Shown: positions 1 through 7,741 of the stretch, in pieces
Layout: each line of letters begins with the position of its first letter
Numbering within the stretch: position 1 is the first letter of the stretch
Assembly (NCBI RefSeq): GCF_002116905.1
Contig: NZ_CP015118.1
Coordinates: 5,766,001-5,830,000, forward strand
Reading direction: 5' to 3'
DNA: 64,000 nucleotides
Source of the DNA: Piscinibacter gummiphilus
GTDB lineage: Bacteria; Pseudomonadota; Gammaproteobacteria; Burkholderiales; Burkholderiaceae_C
The notes under the pieces: generated by a model
Database searches by the model: none
Told to the model about the DNA's origin: nothing
Seen by the model: only the letters and a program-made list of their open reading frames with translations
Position numbers and translations under genes: made by a program

Positions 1-1
1 G

Positions 2-190
2 TCGGCCCCCGCGCTCACGGCGTGGGGACGGCGCAGCTACATTGCCGGGCAACTGCAAAACGAACCGCAAAACTTGCAGCGGTGGCTGCGGTCGCCGCGG
101 TCCGTGGTGCCCGGTGCGGCCATGCCCGACCTCGGCGTCTCCGAGGCCGACGCCCGCGACATGGCCGCCCACCTGATGGGCCTGCGATGA
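2..190 (+). CDS. Cytochrome c C-terminal fragment (cut by window start)
   Basis: Only the last 62 residues are present. The reading frame is open from base 2 to the TGA at 188-190. The tail has the look of a class I cytochrome c C-terminus: a helix with RRSYIAGQL, then GAAMPDLGVSEADARDMAAHL, where the Met of AAMPDL is the expected axial haem ligand and the final helix closes the fold. The CxxCH site would lie upstream of the window. The stop overlaps the start of coxB by 4 nt (ATGA), so it is the upstream member of the same oxidase operon and probably delivers electrons to it. The family call is from the C-terminal pattern only. Confidence 0.6.
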   Translation, partial: SAPALTAWGRRSYIAGQLQNEPQNLQRWLRSPRSVVPGAAMPDLGVSEADARDMAAHLMGLR

Positions 191-1077
191 ACCCGGCCTC
201 GACCGAAGCCGATGTGCTGGCCGAGGTGGCCTGGGTGCTGATGGTCGGCGGCTTCGCCGTGCTCGCCGCCACGATGGGCGTGCTGGCCCTCGCGCTGCGG
301 CGGGGCCGGCGACCCGTGCCACCGCGGTGGTGGATCGTCGGCGGGGCGGTGGGGCCCGCCACGCTGCTCGCCGCGCTCGCCGTCTGGAGCCAGCTGCGCA
401 CGGCCGGGCTGGACGCGCCCCCACCGCCCGGCGCGCTGGTCGTCGCGGTCACCGGCCGGTCGTGGTGGTGGCATGTGCAGTACCGCGAGGTCGGGGTGGT
501 CACCGCCAACGAACTCCGCCTGCCCGCGGGCCGCCCGGTGCACCTCGCACTGATGAGCGACGACGTGATCCACAGCCTCTGGGTGCCCGCGCTCGGCGGC
601 AAGATGGACCTCGTGCCGGGCCGCATCAACCGCCTCGTGATGACCCCGCGCACGCCCGGGACGTACCGCGGGGCGTGTGCCGAGTTCTGCGGCGAGCAGC
701 ACGCGAAGATGGCGTTGCACGTCGTCGTGCTGCCGCCGGCCGAGTTCGACCGCTGGCTCGCGGCCCAGGCCGCGCCGGCCGGCCCGCCGCGCACCGACGA
801 GGCACGCCGCGGCCAGCAGCGCTTCACCGACCTCGGCTGCGCGCAATGCCACGCCGTGCGCGGCCACGCCGATGGCGCCGACGCCGGCCCCGACCTCACC
901 CACGTGGCGAGCCGCCTGCACCTGGGCGCGGGCACGGTGAAGAACGACGGCGGCGCACTCGCCGACTGGATCGTGCGCGTGCAGCAGCTCAAGCCGGGCG
1001 CCCGCATGCCGGCGGGTCACCACCTGCCGGCCGGCGACCTCGCGGCGCTGGGCGCGTATCTGGCGGAGCGCGAATGA
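187..1077 (+). CDS. coxB: Cytochrome c oxidase subunit II with fused cytochrome c (caa3-type)
   Basis: A 296-residue inner-membrane subunit that accepts electrons and passes them to the subunit I haem-copper centre. Two hydrophobic segments lie near residues 15-40 and 47-68. The periplasmic CuA domain ends in a CAEFCGEQHAKM stretch near residues 164-175, giving the CxxxC, His and Met ligands of CuA. A haem c site CAQCH follows near residue 217 in a C-terminal cytochrome c domain, which defines the caa3 layout. The ATG at 187 is chosen because it overlaps the upstream stop (ATGA) and precedes the first membrane segment; longer in-frame starts would add non-homologous basic sequence. Its own stop overlaps the next gene by 4 nt. 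Confidence 0.92.
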   Translation: MNPASTEADVLAEVAWVLMVGGFAVLAATMGVLALALRRGRRPVPPRWWIVGGAVGPATLLAALAVWSQLRTAGLDAPPPPGALVVAVTGRSWWWHVQYREVGVVTANELRLPAGRPVHLALMSDDVIHSLWVPALGGKMDLVPGRINRLVMTPRTPGTYRGACAEFCGEQHAKMALHVVVLPPAEFDRWLAAQAAPAGPPRTDEARRGQQRFTDLGCAQCHAVRGHADGADAGPDLTHVASRLHLGAGTVKNDGGALADWIVRVQQLKPGARMPAGHHLPAGDLAALGAYLAERE

Positions 1078-3566
1078 ACACCCTGCCCCGCCCGCCCGAC
1101 GAACTGCCCGCACTGCGCGAGGCGTGGCGCATGCCCACGGGCTGGCGCCGGCTCACGGCCGTCAACAACACGTACATCGGCAAGCTCTACATCGCGACGG
1201 CCATGCTGTTCCTCGTGCTGGCCGGCGTGCTCGCGCTGCTGATGCGCGCGCAACTCGCGTTGCCCGACGGGATGGTGATGGGTCCCGCCACGTACCACCA
1301 GGTGTTCACGATGCACGGCACCGTGATGATGTTCCTGTTCGCGGTGCCGGTGGTCGAGGCCATCGCCGTGTTCCTGCTGCCCAACATGCTCGGCGCACGC
1401 GACCTGCCCTTCCCGCGCCTGTCGGCCTACGCGTACTGGGCCTACGCGTTCGGCGGCATCGCGTTCTTCTGCACGCTGTTCTTCGGCGTGGCGCCCGACG
1501 GCGGCTGGTTCATGTACCCGCCGCTCACGGGCCGCGCGCACTCGCCGGGCCTCAACGCGGACTTCTGGCTGCTGGGCATCGGCTTCATCGAGATCTCGGC
1601 CATCGCCGGCGCCATCGAGCTGATCGTGGGCATCCTGATGACCCGCGCGCCGGGCATGACGCTCGCGCGCCTGCCGGTCTACGCGTGGGCGATGCTGGTG
1701 GTGGGGTTCATGATCGTGTTCGCGTTCCCCGCCGTCATCGCGGGCACGATGCTGCTCGAGCTGGAGCGGGCGTTCGACTGGCCCTTCTTCATCGCCGAAC
1801 GCGGCGGCGACCCGCTGCTGTGGCAGCACCTGTTCTGGTTCTTCGGGCACCCGGAGGTCTACATCATCTTCCTGCCCGCGGCCGGCCTCGTGTCGGCGCT
1901 GCTGCCGGCGGCCGTGCAGGCGCGGCTGGTGGGCCGCACCGCGGTGGTCGTGTCGCTCGCGGCCACCGGGCTCATCAGCTTCCTGCTGTGGGCGCACCAC
2001 ATGTTCACGGCGGGGCTGGGCGGCCTGTCGATGAACCTCGTCTCGCTCGCGAGCCTGGCCGTGGCCGTGCCCACCGCGGTGCAGGTGTTCGCGTGGATCG
2101 GCACGATCTGGCGCGGCACCGTGCGCCTGGACACCACGATGCTCTACGTGCTCGGTTTCCTGTTCACGTTCGTGTTCGGCGGCCTCACCGGCGTGATGGT
2201 GGCCATCCTGCCGTTCGACTGGCAGGTGCACGACACGTACTTCATCGTCGCCCACCTGCACTACGTGCTGATCGGCGGCGTGCTGTTCCCGATCCTCGCG
2301 GCGCTGTACCACTGGGGGCCGCTCGTGAGCGGCCACGCGCTGGGCGAGCGCGCCGGCCGCTGGTCGTTCGCCCTCGTGTTCGGCGGCTTCCACCTCACCT
2401 TCTTCCCGATGCACGTCGCCGGGCTGATGGGCATGCCGCGGCGCGTCGCCACCTGGGCGCCGGGGCTCGGCTGGGAGTGGCCGAACCTGCTCTCGTCCAT
2501 CGGGTCGGCGGTGCTGGCCGTCGGATTCGCGGTGGTGCTGGTCGAAGCCGTGCGCACGTTCCGCCGGCCGGCGAAGGTGCCCGGCAACCCGTGGCACGCC
2601 CCCACGCTCGAATGGCTGCCCACGGAAACCTTCGGCGCCCGCAGCACACCGCAGGTCACGTCCGCCGAACCGCTGTGGGAGCAGCCGAACCTGTCCACCG
2701 AGGTCGCGGCCGGACAGCACTGGCTGCCCGGCACGGTCACCGGCGGGCGCGAGACGCTGGTCACCACGCCGCACCGGGCGGCGCTGTCGCACCTGGTCGT
2801 GCTGCCGGGCCCGAGCTGGCTGCCGGTGGTGGCCGCCCTCGGCACAGCGGCGTTCTTCTTCCTGCTGACGGTGAAGTGGCTCGTGGTGGCGTTCGCGTTC
2901 GGGGCGCTGGCGATCGGCGCGACGGTGGCGTGGCTCTGGGAGACCGACCGCGCCCCTGACGAGGCCACCGCGACGGTGGGCGACGGCGTCTTGGTGCCGA
3001 TCGGCGCGGCCGGGGTCCGGTCCCACTCGTGGTGTGCGATGGTGATCCTGCTCGTGGTGGACGGCACCGTGCTCGCCTCGATGGCGTTCGCCCACGTGCA
3101 CGTCGCGATGGCCGCGCCGGTGTGCCCGCCGCCGGGCGCCGCGCTGCCGGACGGCATGGGGTGGTCCGCAGCCGGTTTCGCCGCGAGTGCCGTGGCGATG
3201 GCCCTCGGCGGCCGGGGCCGGGCCATGCGGCCGCTGGGGGGCGTGGCGATCGCCTGGACCCTCGTGGCCACGGGCCTGGCGGCCTGGGCCTTCACCGGCC
3301 TGTTCCAGCAGCACGCCGCGGCGGACCTCGACCCGCGCGCCACCGCCTGGGGCGCGACCGTGGCCGCGCTGCTGGGCTACCAGGGCTTCCACCTCGCGCT
3401 CATGGCGCTCCTCGCGGCGGTGCTGGTCACCCGCGTCGCCCGGGGCCTCGCGACACCCCGCCAGAGGGCCACGCGCGACAACGTCGCGCTGCTGTGGCAT
3501 GGCGCGTGCGCCCAGGGCGTGGTGGTGGCGCTGCTGCCCCACGCCACGGCGTGGGCGATGTCGTGA
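1074..3566 (+). CDS. ctaD: Cytochrome c oxidase subunit I-III fusion
   Basis: An 830-residue polytopic protein. The first two thirds form oxidase subunit I: haem a ligand His in MHGTVMMF, the A-family HPEVY near residue 258 (Glu of the D channel and the His-Tyr pair), the CuB pair in WAHHMFTAG near 307, and the haem ligands in AHLHYVLIGG near 393. The last third (from about residue 580) is a shortened subunit III with several hydrophobic segments and a GFHLALM helix. The usual Glu in helix III appears to be Asp (VVDGTVLASM), though this is by eye. It reduces O2 to water and pumps protons. It overlaps coxB by 4 nt. The next gene is convergent after 3 nt, so this ends the operon; no separate subunit III, CtaG or subunit IV follows. 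Confidence 0.92.
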   Translation: MNTLPRPPDELPALREAWRMPTGWRRLTAVNNTYIGKLYIATAMLFLVLAGVLALLMRAQLALPDGMVMGPATYHQVFTMHGTVMMFLFAVPVVEAIAVFLLPNMLGARDLPFPRLSAYAYWAYAFGGIAFFCTLFFGVAPDGGWFMYPPLTGRAHSPGLNADFWLLGIGFIEISAIAGAIELIVGILMTRAPGMTLARLPVYAWAMLVVGFMIVFAFPAVIAGTMLLELERAFDWPFFIAERGGDPLLWQHLFWFFGHPEVYIIFLPAAGLVSALLPAAVQARLVGRTAVVVSLAATGLISFLLWAHHMFTAGLGGLSMNLVSLASLAVAVPTAVQVFAWIGTIWRGTVRLDTTMLYVLGFLFTFVFGGLTGVMVAILPFDWQVHDTYFIVAHLHYVLIGGVLFPILAALYHWGPLVSGHALGERAGRWSFALVFGGFHLTFFPMHVAGLMGMPRRVATWAPGLGWEWPNLLSSIGSAVLAVGFAVVLVEAVRTFRRPAKVPGNPWHAPTLEWLPTETFGARSTPQVTSAEPLWEQPNLSTEVAAGQHWLPGTVTGGRETLVTTPHRAALSHLVVLPGPSWLPVVAALGTAAFFFLLTVKWLVVAFAFGALAIGATVAWLWETDRAPDEATATVGDGVLVPIGAAGVRSHSWCAMVILLVVDGTVLASMAFAHVHVAMAAPVCPPPGAALPDGMGWSAAGFAASAVAMALGGRGRAMRPLGGVAIAWTLVATGLAAWAFTGLFQQHAAADLDPRATAWGATVAALLGYQGFHLALMALLAAVLVTRVARGLATPRQRATRDNVALLWHGACAQGVVVALLPHATAWAMS

Positions 3567-3569
3567 AGA

Positions 3570-4694
3570 TCAGGCGGCCACGAGCCGCAGGCAGGTGATC
3601 TCGGACGGCGCGCCGAAGCGCTTTGGCGGCCCCCAGTAGCCGGTGCCCCGGCTCGTGTAGACCCACAGGTCCTTCAGCTTGTGCAGCCCGGCCGTGAACG
3701 GCTGCTGCAACGGCACGAAGAAGTTCCACGGAAAGAACTGGCCGCCGTGGGTGTGGCCCGACAGCTGCAGGTCGTAGCCTGCGTCCACGGCCAGCGCCGC
3801 GGTGCGCGGCTGGTGGGCGAGCAGCACGCGCGCGCCCGCGTCCGGCGGGGCCCCGGCCATCGCCCGCACCGGGTCGCTGCGGTGGGTCGGATCGAAGTGG
3901 TGGGCCGACCAGTCCGCCACGCCCGCCACGACCAGCTCGCCGCCGCCGTGGCGAAGCACCACGTGTTCGTTCATCAGCACGTTGAGCTGCAACCGGCGCA
4001 GCTCGTCGATCCACGCGTGGGCCCCGGCGTAGTACTCGTGGTTGCCGGTCACGACATAGGTGCCGTGGCGCGACACCAGCCGCCCGAGCGGGGCGACGTG
4101 GTCGCGCAAATCCGGCACCGTGCCGTCCACGAGGTCGCCGGTCACGGCCACCATGTCGGGCGACAGGCCGTTGACCCGGTCGACGATGGCCTGCACGTAG
4201 CGCGCCTTGATGGTGGGCCCGACGTGGATGTCGGTGATCTGGGCGATGGTGAACCCGTCGAGCGCGGCCGGCAGGCCGGCGATGGGCACGTCCACCCGCA
4301 CCACCGCGGCGGTGCGCCGGGCGTTCAGGAACCCGGCGGCGGTGACCAGCGCGCCCAGCACGAGCACGCCCACGGCCGATCCCGAGACCCAGGCCGGCGC
4401 CCAGCCGCCGAACGGCCAGGCCGCCAGCAGCAGCACGTCGCGCGCGAGCGTGAGCACGAAGACGGACGAGAACAGGCCCATCGCCAGCAGCCCGGCCCAG
4501 GCCGTGGCGTCGGCGAACCGGCGCGACCGCCAGCGCGTGGCCAGCAGGCCGAGCGGCATCAGCGCGGCCGACACGGCCAGCACCACGCCGAAGGCGGCGT
4601 GCCCGGCGGGCAGGTGGGGCCCCAGGCGCAGGCCGAGGTACAGGTGCAGCAGGGCCGACAGGCCGAACAGGAACAGGCGGGACATCCGTCCCAT
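3570..4694 (-). CDS. Membrane-anchored metallophosphoesterase (YkuE-like)
   Basis: A 374-residue calcineurin-like phosphoesterase. The N-terminal third has about four hydrophobic segments. The catalytic domain starts near residue 145 with QITDIHVG (D-x-H), then VTGDLVDG (GDxxD), TGNHEYY (GNHE), LLAHQP and SGHTHGGQF (GHxH). All metal ligands of a dinuclear site are present. Related proteins act on cell-surface or lipid-linked phosphoesters, but the substrate here is unknown. Starts at 4694 and 4685 (MSRLFL) are both possible; the second begins directly at the hydrophobic stretch. It ends 3 nt from the oxidase gene on the opposite strand and diverges from psd. Confidence 0.85.
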   Translation of the reverse strand: MGRMSRLFLFGLSALLHLYLGLRLGPHLPAGHAAFGVVLAVSAALMPLGLLATRWRSRRFADATAWAGLLAMGLFSSVFVLTLARDVLLLAAWPFGGWAPAWVSGSAVGVLVLGALVTAAGFLNARRTAAVVRVDVPIAGLPAALDGFTIAQITDIHVGPTIKARYVQAIVDRVNGLSPDMVAVTGDLVDGTVPDLRDHVAPLGRLVSRHGTYVVTGNHEYYAGAHAWIDELRRLQLNVLMNEHVVLRHGGGELVVAGVADWSAHHFDPTHRSDPVRAMAGAPPDAGARVLLAHQPRTAALAVDAGYDLQLSGHTHGGQFFPWNFFVPLQQPFTAGLHKLKDLWVYTSRGTGYWGPPKRFGAPSEITCLRLVAA

Positions 4695-4734
4695 GTGCGG
4701 GTCCGTGCGGGGGTTTCAATGGCGGAGCCGCCGA

Positions 4735-4740
4735 TACAAT
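4735..4740 (+). promoter_or_regulatory. Putative -10 box for psd
   Basis: TACAAT lies 29 nt before the psd start codon, matching the sigma-70 -10 consensus in five of six positions. The -35 is weak (GTTTCA at 4713-4718 with 16 nt spacing). It sits in the 75 bp between psd and the divergent phosphoesterase gene. Confidence 0.4.
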
Positions 4741-4769
4741 GCGGGCCCCTCGATTGCTTCAGGTTCTCC

Positions 4770-5618
4770 ATGTCCGACCGCCTTGCCGTGTTGCCGCAAT
4801 ACCTGTTGCCGAAGCAGGCACTGACCGCGCTCGCGGGCCGCATCGCCTCGACCCCTGCCGGACCGGCCACCACGCGGTTGATCGAGTGGTTCATCGGCAA
4901 GTACAAGGTCGACATGTCCGAAGCGGCCAACCCGGACCCGGCCGCCTACAAGACGTTCAACGAGTTCTTCACCCGGCCGCTGAAGCCCGGCCTGCGCCCC
5001 CTCGCGAAGGCCGACCTGGTCTGCCCGGTGGACGGGGCGGTGAGCCAGCACGGGGTCATCGAACACGACCAGATCTTCCAGGCCAAGGGCCACCGCTACT
5101 CCACCACCGCGCTGGTGGGCGGTGACGCGGCGCTCGCGAAGCAGTTCGACCACGGCCACTTCGCCACCATCTACCTGAGCCCCCGCGACTACCACCGCAT
5201 CCACATGCCGTGCGAGGGCCGCCTGCGCCGCATGATCTACGTGCCGGGCGCGCTGTTCTCGGTGAACCCCACCACCGCGCGCGGCGTGCCGGGCCTGTTC
5301 GCCCGCAACGAGCGCGTCGTGTGCGTGTTCGAGTCGGCCCTCGGCCCGTTCGTGCTCGTGCTGGTGGGCGCCACCATCGTCGGCAGCATGGCCACGGTGT
5401 GGCACGGCGTCGTCAACCCGCCGCGCGGCCGCGACGTGAGGGAATGGACCTACCAGGGCAACGACGTGGTCCTGAAGAAGGGCGAGGAGATGGGCCGGTT
5501 CCTGCTCGGCTCCACCGTGGTGCTGCTGTTCCCGAACCTGCCGCTCGCGTTCAACCCGGTGTGGGAACCCCAGCGGCCGGTGCGCCTGGGCGAACTGATG
5601 GCGAACAAGTCCACCTGA
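4770..5618 (+). CDS. psd: Phosphatidylserine decarboxylase
   Basis: A 282-residue proenzyme that converts phosphatidylserine to phosphatidylethanolamine at the inner membrane. The self-cleavage motif LGST is near residue 246; the Ser becomes the pyruvoyl group of the alpha chain. The upstream catalytic Asp (CPVDGAVSQHG) and His (RDYHRIHMP) of the self-cleaving triad are present. Length fits the bacterial family. The ATG at 4770 gives MSDRLAVLPQY, the usual amphipathic start; the frame is open much further upstream but that stretch is antisense to the phosphoesterase gene. fumC follows 95 bp later on the same strand. Confidence 0.95.
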   Translation: MSDRLAVLPQYLLPKQALTALAGRIASTPAGPATTRLIEWFIGKYKVDMSEAANPDPAAYKTFNEFFTRPLKPGLRPLAKADLVCPVDGAVSQHGVIEHDQIFQAKGHRYSTTALVGGDAALAKQFDHGHFATIYLSPRDYHRIHMPCEGRLRRMIYVPGALFSVNPTTARGVPGLFARNERVVCVFESALGPFVLVLVGATIVGSMATVWHGVVNPPRGRDVREWTYQGNDVVLKKGEEMGRFLLGSTVVLLFPNLPLAFNPVWEPQRPVRLGELMANKST

Positions 5619-5713
5619 AAGGCCTGATCACGGCCCTGCCTTCCGGCCAGGGAGACTGACCAGCGGCATCAATCGGAGGACACTGCGGGATTCCCCGTCC
5701 AGGAGCCCACGCG

Positions 5714-7105
5714 ATGTCCTCCCTCACTCCCCGAACCCGCCTCGAACGCGACAGCATGGGCGAGCTGGCCGTGCCGGCCGACGCCCTCTACGGTGCGCAG
5801 ACCCAGCGGGCCGTCGACAACTTCCACATCAGCGGCCAGCGCATGCCGGTCGGCTTCATCCGGGCGGTGCTGCTCGTGAAGGCCGCGGCCGCGCGCGCCA
5901 ACATCACGCTGGGTGCGATTGCCCCGGAGACGGGCCGCGCCATCGGCGACGCCATCGCGCAGCTGCTCGCCGCGTCCGACGACGAGCGCATGCAGCACTT
6001 TCCGGTCGAGGTGTTCCAGACCGGCTCGGGCACCAGCACCAACATGAACGCGAACGAGGTGATCGCCACGCTCGCGGGCCGCGCGCTCGGCGCGCCGGTC
6101 GGCGCGAACGACCACGTCAACGCGAGCCAGAGCAGCAACGACGTGATCCCGACGGCGCTGCACGTCAGCACCGCGCTCGCGATCCACGGAGAGCTGCTGC
6201 CGGCGCTGGACCACCTCGCGATGGTCATCCGCACGAAGGCCCGCACGGTGCACCAGCACGTGAAGACCGGCCGCACCCACCTGATGGACGCGATGCCCGT
6301 GCGCCTGAGCCAGGTGCTCGACGGCTGGGCGCAGCAGGTGGAGGACGCCGCGGCGCACCTGCGCACGGGCCTGCCCGCGCTGCAGCGCCTCGCGCAGGGC
6401 GGCACCGCGGTGGGCACCGGCGTCAACACCGACCCGGCCTTCGCGCAGCGCTTCGCCGAGGAGCTGAGCACCGCCACCGGCCTCGCCTTCTCGCCCGCGC
6501 CGAACTTCTTCGCGGTGATGGGCGCGCAGGACACGGTCGTCGCCACGTCGGGCCAGCTGAAGGCGGCGGCGGTGGCGCTGATGAAGATCGCGAACGACCT
6601 GCGCTGGATGAACTCGGGGCCGCTCGCCGGCCTCGCCGAGATCGAGCTGGAAGCGCTGCAGCCGGGCTCGTCGATCATGCCGGGCAAGGTGAACCCGGTG
6701 ATCCCGGAAGCCACGGCCATGGTGGCCGCGCAGGTGATCGGCAACGATGCCACCATCACGGTGGCCGGCCAGTCGGGCAACTTCGAACTGAACGTGATGC
6801 TGCCGGTGATCGCGCGCAACGTGCTCGAGTCGGTGCAGCTGCTGGCCAACGCCAGCCGGCTGCTGGCGGACAAGGCCATCGCCACGTTCAAGGTCAATGA
6901 ACCGAGCCTCAAGGAGGCGCTGGCACGCAACCCGATCCTGGTGACGGCGCTGAACCCGCTGATCGGCTACCTGAAGGCGGCGGAGATCGCGAAGATCGCC
7001 TACAAGGAAGGGCGGCCCATCCTGGACGTGGCCGACGAACACACGGACCTCGGCCGGGAGAAGCTGGCCGAGTTGCTGGATCCGGTCAAGCTGACCGGGC
7101 CCTGA
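5714..7105 (+). CDS. fumC: Class II fumarate hydratase
   Basis: A 463-residue iron-independent fumarase that interconverts fumarate and malate in the citric acid cycle. The superfamily signature GSSIMPGKVNPV is near residues 317-328 and holds the catalytic Ser loop. The fumarase motif TGSGTSTNMNANEV and the TGRTHLMDAMPVRL stretch are also present. Length matches the cytosolic homotetrameric class. An AGGAG-like sequence lies about 10 nt before the ATG. It is followed by a REP-like palindrome and a convergent copper chaperone gene. Confidence 0.96.
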   Translation: MSSLTPRTRLERDSMGELAVPADALYGAQTQRAVDNFHISGQRMPVGFIRAVLLVKAAAARANITLGAIAPETGRAIGDAIAQLLAASDDERMQHFPVEVFQTGSGTSTNMNANEVIATLAGRALGAPVGANDHVNASQSSNDVIPTALHVSTALAIHGELLPALDHLAMVIRTKARTVHQHVKTGRTHLMDAMPVRLSQVLDGWAQQVEDAAAHLRTGLPALQRLAQGGTAVGTGVNTDPAFAQRFAEELSTATGLAFSPAPNFFAVMGAQDTVVATSGQLKAAAVALMKIANDLRWMNSGPLAGLAEIELEALQPGSSIMPGKVNPVIPEATAMVAAQVIGNDATITVAGQSGNFELNVMLPVIARNVLESVQLLANASRLLADKAIATFKVNEPSLKEALARNPILVTALNPLIGYLKAAEIAKIAYKEGRPILDVADEHTDLGREKLAELLDPVKLTGP

Positions 7106-7113
7106 GGTTCGAC

Positions 7114-7193
7114 GTCATCCCGGCGAACGCCGGGATCCACCGCGGCCGCAGCGCGCAGGCGGGCGAGTGGGCCCCGGCGTTCGCCGGGGTGAC
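7114..7193. repeat. REP-like inverted repeat element (copy 1, two arms)
   Basis: Two hairpins, CCCGGCGAACGCCGGG at 7119-7134 and CCCCGGCG-TT-CGCCGGGG at 7172-7189, are also near reverse complements of each other, so the unit is a nested inverted repeat bounded by GTCATCC on the left and GGTGAC on the right. It fills the gap between the convergent fumC and copper chaperone genes. Related copies are at 25350-25439, 30749-30810 and 41151-41175. Confidence 0.8.
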
Positions 7194-7205
7194 CGCTGTC
7201 GTGTG

Positions 7206-7682
7206 TCAGTGCTTGTGGTTGCCGTGCCCACCGTGATCCTGCGCCGGCGCGGCCGCCGCATTCACCTGCACCGTCACCTTCACCTCCCCCGCCTTCGCGA
7301 ACTTCAGCGTGGCCGGGAAGGTGTCGCCCGCCTTCAGCGGCCCCTTGAGGCCGATGAACATGATGTGCAGGCCGCCCGGCTTCAGCTCCACGCTGCCGCC
7401 CGCGGGCACGTCGATGCCGTCGACCTGGCGCATGCGCATCACGTCGCCCTCCATCGACATCGAGTGCAGCTCCACCGACTTCGACACGTCGGCCGAGACC
7501 GACAGCAGGCGGTCGGCCTCCTTGCCGGTGTTGGTGACCTTCAGGTAGCCTCCGCCGGCCGGCTGGCCAGGCACGGTGGCGCGCGCGTAGGGCGCGTCCA
7601 CGCGCACGGTGGACTGGGCCGCCGCCACGGAGGCGAACAGCGCGAGGGAGAGGCCGGCGAGGGTGCGGGAAAGAGAGGTCAT
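7206..7682 (-). CDS. Periplasmic copper chaperone PCuAC
   Basis: A 158-residue secreted protein. Residues 1-22 form a signal peptide ending AAAQ. The PCuAC copper-binding pattern is complete: His and Met in ELHSMSMEGDVM, then about 20 residues on His and Met in LHIMF. The C-terminus HGGHGNHKH adds a second His-rich metal site, as in the extended PCuAC subtype. Such proteins deliver Cu(I) to the CuA or CuB sites of cytochrome oxidase, so it may serve the oxidase encoded 3.6 kb away. It converges on fumC across a REP-like element and diverges from ruvB 59 bp away. Confidence 0.9.
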   Translation of the reverse strand: MTSLSRTLAGLSLALFASVAAAQSTVRVDAPYARATVPGQPAGGGYLKVTNTGKEADRLLSVSADVSKSVELHSMSMEGDVMRMRQVDGIDVPAGGSVELKPGGLHIMFIGLKGPLKAGDTFPATLKFAKAGEVKVTVQVNAAAAPAQDHGGHGNHKH

Positions 7683-7729
7683 CGGGGATTCCTTCTGGGC
7701 ATCGGTGCCCGGGTATTGTCAGCGAACGG

Positions 7730-7735
7730 GATAAT
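7730..7735 (+). promoter_or_regulatory. -10-like hexamer just upstream of ruvB
   Basis: GATAAT ends 6 nt before the ruvB ATG. If it is a real -10 element, transcription would start at or within a few bases of the start codon, giving a leaderless or nearly leaderless mRNA. No good -35 is visible at 16-18 nt spacing, and the G-run GGGGGA before the ATG could serve as a weak ribosome site instead. Confidence 0.35.
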
Positions 7736-7741
7736 GGGGGA

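Noticed and set aside
1017..3542. Very long open frame opposite the oxidase subunit I gene
   Set aside because: Its product is a low-complexity Arg/His/Gly/Glu-rich sequence typical of the antisense strand of GC-rich genes; the opposite strand has clear oxidase motifs.
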